DNA of 6,647 nt, from contig CAJCHQ010000792.1 in NCBI GenBank assembly GCA_903970295.1, positions 1 through 6,647 on the forward strand, given 5' to 3'. The first letter of the stretch is position 1, and each line of letters starts with the position of its first letter. This stretch comes from Bryobacterales bacterium. GTDB lineage: Bacteria > Cyanobacteriota > Vampirovibrionia > Obscuribacterales > Obscuribacteraceae. Shown here piece after piece: positions 1 through 5,193 of this stretch. The position numbers were made by a program, and so were the translations under genes. The notes beneath the pieces were generated by a model. That model was given only the letters and a program-made list of their open reading frames with translations. It was not told the origin of the DNA and did no database searches.

Positions 1-146
1 GTTACAGCTTCCCTCTTGCCAACGAGATCGAGCTCTGCACGGGTTTTACCGCATTTCCGGCAGAATTTCGCCGTCGCTCTATTTTCCACCTGACAGAGCG
101 GGCAAACGAATATTTCTTTTGCTTTATGGCCGATCGAACCACTCAC
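1..146 (-). CDS. Zinc-ribbon protein, N-terminal 48 residues only (cut by window edge)
   Basis: The complement of 146 to 1 is open and starts with GTG at 146-144, nine bases after a GGGGA ribosome-binding-like motif (TCCCC at 156-160 on the plus strand). The visible residues contain CPLC at 15-18 and FCRKCG at 28-33, that is CxxC-x10-CxxC. This is the classic pattern of a small zinc ribbon binding one structural zinc ion. A basic stretch follows (KTRAELDLVGKREAV) and then the window ends. In bacteria such N-terminal ribbons are found in front of many unrelated domains (FHA, TPR, membrane segments), so the function of the full protein cannot be told. It is divergent from the exported phosphatase gene at 247, with 100 bases between starts. 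A TTG codon further upstream is also in frame, so the exact start is uncertain. The cysteine spacing makes a real gene very likely. Confidence 0.72.
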   Translation of the reverse strand, partial: MSGSIGHKAKEIFVCPLCQVENRATAKFCRKCGKTRAELDLVGKREAV

Positions 147-204
147 AAATTTCCATCCCCGGAGACTAGAATGCCTACTATCGAATTGTTCCAAAGTAGA
201 GGTA

Positions 205-226
205 GCTCTTGCAAGTACCAAAGAGC
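205..226. repeat. 6-bp inverted repeat just upstream of the phosphatase ribosome binding site
   Basis: GCTCTT at 205-210 and AAGAGC at 221-226 are perfect inverted repeats separated by ten bases, and an eight-base palindrome CTTGCAAG overlaps at 208-215. The element lies in the 100-base gap between the divergent zinc-ribbon and phosphatase genes and ends five bases before the AAAAGGAG motif. It could be an operator half-site pair or a leader hairpin near the ribosome binding site. There is no T-run, so it is not a terminator. No convincing sigma-70 promoter was found in this gap on either strand. Confidence 0.3.
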
Positions 227-230
227 AATA

Positions 231-238
231 AAAAGGAG
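231..238 (+). promoter_or_regulatory. Ribosome binding site of the phosphatase gene
   Basis: AAAAGGAG lies eight bases before GTG 247. This fixes the GTG as the start rather than the in-frame ATG at 274, which has no such motif at a proper distance. Confidence 0.75.
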
Positions 239-246
239 TCTCGCTA

Positions 247-1749
247 GTGGTCATTCAGAATTCCGGTCGCCGAATGCGCAACCAACCCAAGACGGCGCGG
301 CTGTCGGCTTCGCTTGCCAGCCTCGGAGTAGCGGCAATGTGTATTTTCTCAGCTGCAGGTTGCGTCGCCCTGGCGGAAGACGAAACTTTTGTCATCAAAC
401 CTTATGTACAGCTGGGCAACAATCCTACTTACACGAGCAAAGACAGCGAAGAAATTCTCTGGGTCGGCAAAGATAGCAAGGCTAAGTGGCAGCTCGAAAC
501 CAAGGTCGGCTCCGGAGAATGGCACAAGGCGGGGGCGGTAAGCAGCCACGAAATAGAGAAGCCAAACAACATCCCGAACTATCTTTTTCGAGGCAAAGCC
601 GATAATTTGCCGGTCGGTGAATCTTTCGAATATAGAGTGTTGCTCGATGGCAAGCCAGTTTTCCAGGCTCAATCTCAGACTCGCAAGAAAGCTGATCAAC
701 CCTATCGCTTTGCCGTCTATGGTGATATCGCCGCGGGCACTGCGGCTGAAAGCAAAATTGCTTTCCAATGCTACAGCGCCAAACCTGACTTCATTGTCAT
801 GCCAGGGGATTTGGTTTACAACGCCGGGCTTTACGATGAGTATTTGAAAAAATATTTTCCCGTCTACAACGCCGACAGCGCTTCCGCTGAAACGGGCGCG
901 CCGATCATCAGAAGCATTCTCACTATCGGCATCCTCGGCAACCACGACATTGCACTGCGTCCGACCGTGCCTTACACGGACTTGACTTTAACTCCAGATG
1001 CCCTCGCTTATTATTTGCTCTGGTCGCAGCCACTGAATGGCCCCACAAGCGCAATTTTAGCGCAGTCAGCGACTCCTCTGGGCGGCGATGAAGCCAATCA
1101 GGCCTATTTCAAGAAGGCGGCCGGAACGACCTTTCCAGTCATGGCCAATTTTTCTTTTGACTACGGCAATTCACATTGGCTAGCCTTAGACGGAAGCTAT
1201 TACACGAATTGGGCTGATCCTAAATTGCGCCAATGGGTAGAAGACGACTTGAAGAAAGCGCAAAGTGCCACCTGGCGCTTTGTCACATTTCACGAACCGG
1301 GCTTCAGCGTAGACGTGCATCATGGCAAAGAACAGCGCATGCGCCTGCTTTCCGACATATTCCAGAACGAAAAAGTGGACGTTGTTTTTGCCGGTCACGC
1401 TCACGACTATCAACGGTCGTTTCCGCTCACCTTCAAACCTGCGCTCAAGGGCGGCTTGCCATACGCTAACGTCGACGGCACCGTAGATGGTGACATCATT
1501 CTAGACAAGAAGTATGACGGCAAGACCAACACACACCCTAAGGCTCCCATCTATATCGTCACTGGCGGCGGCGGCGCTTCTTTGTATAAACTCAAACCCG
1601 GGTCTAAAGAAGAACATACTGATTTCATGGACAAACTCAATGCCTCGGTTCACTCAATCACAATTTGTGACATCAAGGGCACCACACTCGATATCAAACA
1701 GGTTTCGGAAGATGGAACTGCAATAGACTCTTTTGAAGTTACCAAGTGA
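247..1749 (+). CDS. Exported purple-acid-phosphatase-like metallophosphoesterase
   Basis: This 500-residue protein should hydrolyse phosphomonoesters with a dinuclear metal centre outside the cytoplasmic membrane. The N-terminus has a basic region (RRMR, KTAR), a hydrophobic core at about 19-38 and two possible processing sites. One is a weak lipobox, AAG-C39; the other is a signal peptidase I site after ALA at 41-43. Residues about 50-145 resemble the fibronectin-III-like N-terminal domain of plant-type purple acid phosphatases. The catalytic domain follows with every family motif: GD160 (motif I), GDLVY at 187-191, GNHD at 231-234, VTFH349 followed by EP, and GHAHDYQR at 383-390. The predicted ligands are D160, D188, Y191, N232, H349, H384 and H386. 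A glycine-rich strand, TGGGGASLY, near the C-terminus is also typical. Length fits the family. The start is GTG with an ideal ribosome binding site. No Pho-box-like repeat was seen upstream. The exact substrate is unknown; phosphomonoesterase activity is inferred from the family. Confidence 0.9.
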   Translation: MVIQNSGRRMRNQPKTARLSASLASLGVAAMCIFSAAGCVALAEDETFVIKPYVQLGNNPTYTSKDSEEILWVGKDSKAKWQLETKVGSGEWHKAGAVSSHEIEKPNNIPNYLFRGKADNLPVGESFEYRVLLDGKPVFQAQSQTRKKADQPYRFAVYGDIAAGTAAESKIAFQCYSAKPDFIVMPGDLVYNAGLYDEYLKKYFPVYNADSASAETGAPIIRSILTIGILGNHDIALRPTVPYTDLTLTPDALAYYLLWSQPLNGPTSAILAQSATPLGGDEANQAYFKKAAGTTFPVMANFSFDYGNSHWLALDGSYYTNWADPKLRQWVEDDLKKAQSATWRFVTFHEPGFSVDVHHGKEQRMRLLSDIFQNEKVDVVFAGHAHDYQRSFPLTFKPALKGGLPYANVDGTVDGDIILDKKYDGKTNTHPKAPIYIVTGGGGASLYKLKPGSKEEHTDFMDKLNASVHSITICDIKGTTLDIKQVSEDGTAIDSFEVTK

Positions 1750-1786
1750 CACAAGGGATGCAAATCGCTAAAAAGAGGTAAAATAG

Positions 1787-1801
1787 AGGTTGCTCCAACC
1801 T
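1787..1801 (+). repeat. Small hairpin between the phosphatase and TMEM14-like genes
   Basis: AGGTTG at 1787-1792 and CAACCT at 1796-1801 pair perfectly around a CTC loop. No T-run follows, so it is not a standard intrinsic terminator, and the phosphatase transcript may read through into the next gene. A TAAAAT hexamer at 1779-1784 resembles a -10 box, but no good -35 box is found 16-18 bases upstream. The 68-base gap otherwise shows nothing recognisable. Confidence 0.3.
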
Positions 1802-1817
1802 AACTCAGGTGCCAACC

Positions 1818-2162
1818 GTGAACGATCTTGGTAGAAATAGCCTGCTCATCCTTAGCGTTTTTGTTCTAATCGGTGGTCTCACCGGTTACGCCAAAGCGAA
1901 AAGCAAGGCTTCTTTAATCGCCGGTGTTATCAGCTCGGTATTGCTCGCGGTGGCATTTGCCGTCAGCCTCACACATCCGATCCAGGGATTGATTGGCGGA
2001 GTTATCGTCACGACGCTACTGGATATTGTCTTCGGCATTCGCCTGGCTAAAACCAAGTCATTCATGCCGGGTGGGCTGATGCTAAGCCTTTGCCTGGTCA
2101 CACAGGCAATTCTGATCAGAGAATTGCTCATGCACCCGCTGACGATTTATCCAGCCAGCTAG
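1818..2162 (+). CDS. TMEM14/UPF0136-family small membrane protein
   Basis: This protein of about 114 residues consists almost wholly of four hydrophobic helices (roughly 8-24, 32-50, 55-77 and 83-105). It carries the hallmarks of the TMEM14 (Tmemb_14, UPF0136) family: GGLTGYAKAKSKASLIAG at 19-36 between helices one and two, and the loop RLAKTKSFMPGGLM at 75-88 before the last helix. The family occurs in cyanobacteria, plastids and mitochondria. Eukaryotic members have been linked to fatty-acid export or heme pathways, but the bacterial role is unknown. I chose GTG 1818 because AGGTG at 1807-1811 lies six bases before it and because it places the GG motif about 20 residues in, as I recall for relatives. 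GTG 1809, three codons earlier, is the alternative but lacks a ribosome binding motif. The gene follows the phosphatase by 68 bases on the same strand and may be co-transcribed, though no functional link is evident. Confidence 0.85.
   Translation: MNDLGRNSLLILSVFVLIGGLTGYAKAKSKASLIAGVISSVLLAVAFAVSLTHPIQGLIGGVIVTTLLDIVFGIRLAKTKSFMPGGLMLSLCLVTQAILIRELLMHPLTIYPAS
2106..2127 (+). repeat. 8-bp perfect inverted repeat inside the 3' end of the TMEM14-like gene
   Basis: GCAATTCT at 2106-2113 and AGAATTGC at 2120-2127 are exact reverse complements around a six-base loop, GATCAG. The element lies within the last helix codons, about 33 bases before the stop and about 40 bases before the end of the convergent aminotransferase gene. 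No T-run follows on the plus strand. It could be chance or an RNA stem at the transcript end. Confidence 0.35.
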
Positions 2163-2168
2163 AGTGGC

Positions 2169-3338
2169 CTAAAGCAGCTTGATCAAACGCTCCCGGGCAG
2201 CATCTAAAGTTTCTTTCTGACGGCTGAAACAGAAGCGAATGTACTTATGCTTTAGAGGAGAATCACCAAAGAAGCTGGACCCAGGAACGACAGCGACGCC
2301 AATTTTCTCCACGAGGTAGCGGGAAAAATCGATGTCCGAGCCCTGTCCCAATTCACTGATGTCACTGAGCACGTAGTAAGCACCTTCGGGCTTCCAGTAA
2401 GGCAGATTGATTTGATCCAGAATCGCAAGCATCTGCTCTCTGCGGGCTACATATTCGTCATGGATCTGAGCGAAGTAGGGGGCGCCCATTTTAATCGCAG
2501 ACGCACTAGCTCTCTGCAAGGGCGCCGGAGCACCAACGGTCAAGAAATCGTGCACTTTGCGAATCGCCTTGGTCACATCAGCCGGCGCTATTGCCCAACC
2601 GACACGCCAACCCGTGACGCTGTAGGTTTTGGACATGCTGTTGATCGTCACAGTCAGGTCTTCCATTCCAGGGATAGCAGCCATGGCAATGTGTTCGCGA
2701 CCGTCGTAGACAATGTGTTCGTACATCTCGTCGGTGACAGCTAGAACACCCCAGCGCTGACACATCCGCGCAATCAATTCCATTTCGGCGGGAGTGAAAA
2801 CTTTCCCCGTCGGGTTATGCGGCGTGTTGATAATGATCGCCCGCGTCTTGTTGCTGAAGGCGTTTTCCAACTCCTCTGGATCGAAGGTCCAGTCGGGTGG
2901 TTGCAGCGCAACGTATCTCGGCGTAGCACCAGATATGATGGCATCTGGTCCGTAGTTTTCGTAGAATGGTTCGAATACTATGACCTCGTCTCCGGGGTTG
3001 ACCAGAGCAAGCATGGTGGCAATCATCGCCTCGGTGGCGCCACAGGTGACTGTAATTTCTGTCTCTGGTTCGACCTCGATGCCCCGCAACGTTTTCGTTT
3101 TTTCAGCGATGGCGTCGCGCAAATGTTTGTCGCCCCACGTAATGGCGTACTGATTGATGTCGGCAAAGATTGCATCCCTAGCCGCTTCTTTCAGTTCCAT
3201 CGGACAGGGGAAGTCCGGCAGTCCCTGGGCCAGGTTGACGGCCTTATGCTGCGCAGCCAACCGCGTCATCTCGCGGATTACCGACTCCTGGAACTGGCTT
3301 GCCTTCGCGGAAACGCGACTCCTGACTACGGGGATCAT
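2169..3338 (-). CDS. PLP-dependent class I/II aminotransferase (kynurenine/methionine/DapC-like subgroup)
   Basis: A 389-residue fold-type I aminotransferase, cytosolic, which transfers an amino group from an amino acid to a 2-oxo acid through pyridoxal phosphate. The visible signatures, in order, are: the substrate-side loop NLAQGLPDFP at 35-44; CGATEA at 99-104 for cofactor phosphate contacts; the aromatic EPFYENY at 123-129; NTPHNPTGK at 171-179 with N175; TDEMYEH at 202-208 with D203 and Y206; the Schiff-base lysine K237 in SMSKTYSVTGWRVGW; and YIRFCFSR near the C-terminus, with R368 as the likely carboxylate anchor. The GLPDFP and FYENY segments resemble the subgroup holding kynurenine aminotransferase, YbdL and mycobacterial DapC. 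General aspartate or aromatic aminotransferases remain possible, so no substrate is assigned. The start is ATG with a strong GGGAGGAG six bases upstream. It lies 98 bases downstream of the TPR gene on the same strand and converges with the TMEM14-like gene, with six bases between stop codons. Confidence 0.93.
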   Translation of the reverse strand: MIPVVRSRVSAKASQFQESVIREMTRLAAQHKAVNLAQGLPDFPCPMELKEAARDAIFADINQYAITWGDKHLRDAIAEKTKTLRGIEVEPETEITVTCGATEAMIATMLALVNPGDEVIVFEPFYENYGPDAIISGATPRYVALQPPDWTFDPEELENAFSNKTRAIIINTPHNPTGKVFTPAEMELIARMCQRWGVLAVTDEMYEHIVYDGREHIAMAAIPGMEDLTVTINSMSKTYSVTGWRVGWAIAPADVTKAIRKVHDFLTVGAPAPLQRASASAIKMGAPYFAQIHDEYVARREQMLAILDQINLPYWKPEGAYYVLSDISELGQGSDIDFSRYLVEKIGVAVVPGSSFFGDSPLKHKYIRFCFSRQKETLDAARERLIKLL

Positions 3339-3344
3339 ATGGTG

Positions 3345-3352
3345 CTCCTCCC
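3345..3352 (-). promoter_or_regulatory. Strong ribosome binding site of the aminotransferase gene
   Basis: The minus strand reads GGGAGGAG (CTCCTCCC on the plus strand) six bases before the ATG at 3338. It is the best Shine-Dalgarno match in the window and supports this start and independent translation of the aminotransferase. Confidence 0.75.
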
Positions 3353-3382
3353 GGGTACCGAATCTGCTGCGAACGGCGAACC

Positions 3383-3395
3383 CAGTCTCAGACTG
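3383..3395. repeat. Short inverted repeat in the gap upstream of the aminotransferase
   Basis: CAGTC at 3383-3387 and GACTG at 3391-3395 flank TCA; the dyad extends to CAGTCT-C-AGACTG. It sits in the 98-base gap between the TPR stop and the aminotransferase start, about 45 bases before the ATG. It may be an operator or a weak leader stem. No T-run follows on the minus strand, so it is not a convincing terminator for the TPR gene. No clear -35/-10 pair was recognised in this gap. Confidence 0.25.
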
Positions 3396-3436
3396 TAGCC
3401 GACAACGTAGTATCGCAGAAATTGCCCCCTTTACTA

Positions 3437-4420
3437 TTACAGAGCACTGAGGAAATTAATCACTTCATTAAGCGACTTTGCGTTGTGATCGTCGGGATCG
3501 AGCGCCATCGCCTTGTCGATGCAAGTCCGAGCGTGCGACAACTCCAGGCAAATAGCTCTGGCTCGTGCGAGGTGAACCCAGGCGTTGACGTAGTTGCCGT
3601 TCAAATCGAGAGCTTTGGACAAAACCTCTTTCGCTTCTTCCACCTCGCCCTTGCGTATGTAAAGTAAGCCCAGGTTGCCGTAAGGCCATTCGAAATCGGC
3701 ATAATCTTTGGTCAGGGTTTTGAAAATCTTTTCGGCAGCTTCCAGATTCCCCCGGGCCAATTCGTTATAACCCTCAATATTTTTCTGGACGGCGGCGTGG
3801 GGAACAGGCAGACGCGGGATTCTGGTGCGCAAAAAGCGCATAGCCAAATCGGCCACCTCAGAATCAGGATCGACTTCCCGCACCTGTAAGCAAGCGTCGC
3901 GAGCCTGCTCGGTCCAGCCCATACTCTTGTACTTCTGTGCCAGATCGTAGTATCCGCTAGCGGTCAGGCCTTCGGGTAAATCTCTTGTGGGCAAACCAAA
4001 GAGAGGAAAAAGAACATCCTCGACGGTTTGATTGAAAAGCTTACCCACGCTTTGCCCGAAGAAATCGAAGGCGCCCTGCAGCTCACGCTTGATCTCGGCG
4101 ATCGGTTCGAACTCGTCCATCTTCTGATCGGCCAGCTCGGCAGCGGAGCGCAGAGCATCGAAAGATTCTTTCAGAGTCTCTCCGGCTTGCTCTTGGAATT
4201 CGAAGGTGCCCTCGAACAGCTCGAGAACAGAACCAAGCTTGCGCATCTCTCCCGGATCGAGATCCCGCAAAGGTCCGCGTTTAAAGCCTTTTCCGCTTTC
4301 AGCCGCCTTGCGTGCAGACGTAATAGCCTGCCTCGGCCAATACATGAGGAAGTATTGGATGCTTAGCTTTACATATTCGTCAGCGCTCAACCCATGAGGC
4401 ACTTCTTTAGCTGGAACCAC
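3437..4420 (-). CDS. TPR-repeat protein with a duplicated N-terminal module
   Basis: This 327-residue soluble protein has no signal peptide or membrane segment. Residues about 214-247, 248-276 and 280-310 form three consecutive tetratricopeptide-type helix pairs, with patterns such as WPYGNLGLLYIRKGEVEEAK, a KALDLN turn and AMALDPDD. TPR arrays mediate protein-protein contacts, so a scaffold or adaptor role is inferred. The N-terminal half holds two copies of a divergent unit, PHGLSADEY...W..QA at 8-32 and PEGLTASGY...W..QA at 149-173. Between them is a charged, probably helical segment (about 60-125). The start is the GTG at 4420, the only start codon after an in-frame TAA 15 bases upstream, with a modest GGGGTG as ribosome binding site. 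It is divergent from the PP2C gene and upstream of the aminotransferase. No enzymatic motif is seen. The specific partner is unknown. Confidence 0.82.
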   Translation of the reverse strand: MVPAKEVPHGLSADEYVKLSIQYFLMYWPRQAITSARKAAESGKGFKRGPLRDLDPGEMRKLGSVLELFEGTFEFQEQAGETLKESFDALRSAAELADQKMDEFEPIAEIKRELQGAFDFFGQSVGKLFNQTVEDVLFPLFGLPTRDLPEGLTASGYYDLAQKYKSMGWTEQARDACLQVREVDPDSEVADLAMRFLRTRIPRLPVPHAAVQKNIEGYNELARGNLEAAEKIFKTLTKDYADFEWPYGNLGLLYIRKGEVEEAKEVLSKALDLNGNYVNAWVHLARARAICLELSHARTCIDKAMALDPDDHNAKSLNEVINFLSAL

Positions 4421-4440
4421 ACTTGCACCCCGGCGTTAGT

Positions 4441-4470
4441 GTGACAGTTTAATTGGAATGATATCATTAT
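4441..4470 (+). promoter_or_regulatory. Candidate promoter of the PP2C gene
   Basis: GTGACA at 4441-4446 matches five of six bases of the -35 consensus. CATTAT at 4465-4470, after 18 bases, matches four of six of the -10 consensus. The predicted transcription start would be about 40 bases before ATG 4519. The 12-bp palindrome at 4457-4468 overlaps the spacer and the -10 box, as a repressor site would. This rests on consensus matching alone. Confidence 0.35.
4457..4468. promoter_or_regulatory. Perfect 12-bp palindrome AATGATATCATT, candidate operator
   Basis: The sequence equals its own reverse complement over 12 bases and lies near the middle of the 98-base gap between the divergent TPR and PP2C starts. 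On the minus strand, CATAAT (complement of 4466-4471) could act as a -10 box for the TPR gene. A dimeric regulator bound here could therefore control both directions. AT-rich palindromes of this size also arise by chance. Confidence 0.4.
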
Positions 4471-4518
4471 GCCCGCCAGCGCGCACGTCAGGTTACTTGG
4501 ATTGAGGCACTCGAAGGA

Positions 4519-5157
4519 ATGATTGAACCGGCTCACAGCTCTTCTACAGTCGAATGGGCTGTCGCCCGCAGAACCGCTCCCGGGCGAACGCAAGCCCCCG
4601 AGCAGTACGTTGTAAAGAACACGCCCAATGGATTCCTGATCGCCATCATCGACGGCATGGCTCACAGCCCCGAAGCTCTTACAGCTTGCCAGCTGGCGAT
4701 TGAAGTGTTGAACGAATACACGCACCAGAACGTAGTCACACTTTTCGAAAGATGCGATCGGGCTTGCAAAAGAACAAGTGGAGTGTCGATCACCGCCGCT
4801 ATTTTCAACACCTCTTACAACACCGTGAGCTGGTTCGGAGTAGGCAACGTAGAAGCCGTGCTCTGGCATCGCAACCCCAACTCCGACCCTCGTTACCATG
4901 CGCTTGTTCAACAACCTGGATTAGTCGGGCATGGTCTTTTGAGTTTGAAAGAATTGAGCCTGCCCGTGCGGGCCGGCGATCTGCTGATTTTGGCTTCAGA
5001 CGGCATTAAGCCGGGCATCTCTGAGGCATTGCCGATCGAAGGTAAATCGAAAGTAGTGGCAGATGCGCTGCTCCAATCGCACGGTCGCCCGGATGATGAT
5101 GCGACCATTCTCGTTACTCGCTATTTGGGCGGTATCGTCACGTCAGCACAGCAATAA
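4519..5157 (+). CDS. RsbX-like PP2C (SpoIIE-type) serine/threonine phosphatase
   Basis: This 212-residue single-domain cytosolic protein resembles RsbX, the short PP2C-fold phosphatase that removes phosphate from partner-switching proteins such as RsbS and RsbR. The matching segments are WAVARRTAPG at 13-22, AIIDGMAH at 42-49, RTSGVSIT at 85-92, FGVGNVEAVLW at 106-116 (the signature most typical of RsbX-like proteins), GDLLILASDGI at 153-163 and PDDDATILV at 191-199. D45, D161 and D193 or D194 are the expected metal ligands. One departure stands out: where the family has an early SGD or GD metal aspartate, this protein reads APEQY, with E28 at that place. The IDG motif is followed by MAHS rather than LGHG. 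The start is ATG with GAGG 11 bases upstream; no other usual start codon lies in frame after the preceding stop. No RsbR, RsbS or RsbT gene is in view. It converges with the SpoIID gene, with 14 bases between stops. Confidence 0.82.
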   Translation: MIEPAHSSSTVEWAVARRTAPGRTQAPEQYVVKNTPNGFLIAIIDGMAHSPEALTACQLAIEVLNEYTHQNVVTLFERCDRACKRTSGVSITAAIFNTSYNTVSWFGVGNVEAVLWHRNPNSDPRYHALVQQPGLVGHGLLSLKELSLPVRAGDLLILASDGIKPGISEALPIEGKSKVVADALLQSHGRPDDDATILVTRYLGGIVTSAQQ

Positions 5158-5164
5158 CGATCAA

Positions 5165-5193
5165 AGGCCAATCACGGTCGCGACCGATTGCCT
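5165..5193. repeat. GC-rich interrupted stem-loop across the convergent gene ends
   Basis: AGG-CAATC-GGTCG on the left pairs with CGACC-GATTG-CCT on the right, with a one-base and a two-base bulge on the left arm. The centre is the perfect 12-bp palindrome CGGTCGCGACCG at 5175-5186. It covers the gap after the PP2C stop and the last codons of the SpoIID gene. On the minus strand it is followed by CCTTTGATCG, only a three-T run, and on the plus strand by no T-run. It may help end or protect both transcripts, but it is not a textbook intrinsic terminator. Confidence 0.4.

Noticed and set aside
247..300. Possible twin-arginine signal in the phosphatase N-terminus (GRRMRN)
   Set aside because: The arginine pair is not followed by the required F-L-K type residues, and the hydrophobic core fits a Sec signal better.
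349..945. Long minus-strand open frame (198 codons) opposite the phosphatase gene
   Set aside because: The plus strand here encodes unbroken phosphatase motifs (GDLVY, GNHD) with a good ribosome binding site. The antisense product shows no recognisable domain.
2817..3398. Plus-strand open frame of 193 codons opposite the aminotransferase
   Set aside because: It is antisense to the conserved N-terminal half of the aminotransferase and runs past its start; the product has no recognisable family pattern.
3339..3436. Sigma-70 promoter for the aminotransferase
   Set aside because: Hexamers such as TTGTCG and GATACT on the minus strand are weak and not at 16-18 base spacing, so no promoter is called.
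4387..4914. Minus-strand open frame of 175 codons opposite the PP2C gene and the intergenic region
   Set aside because: It lies across the divergent promoter region and antisense to conserved PP2C motifs, with a composition typical of a shadow frame.
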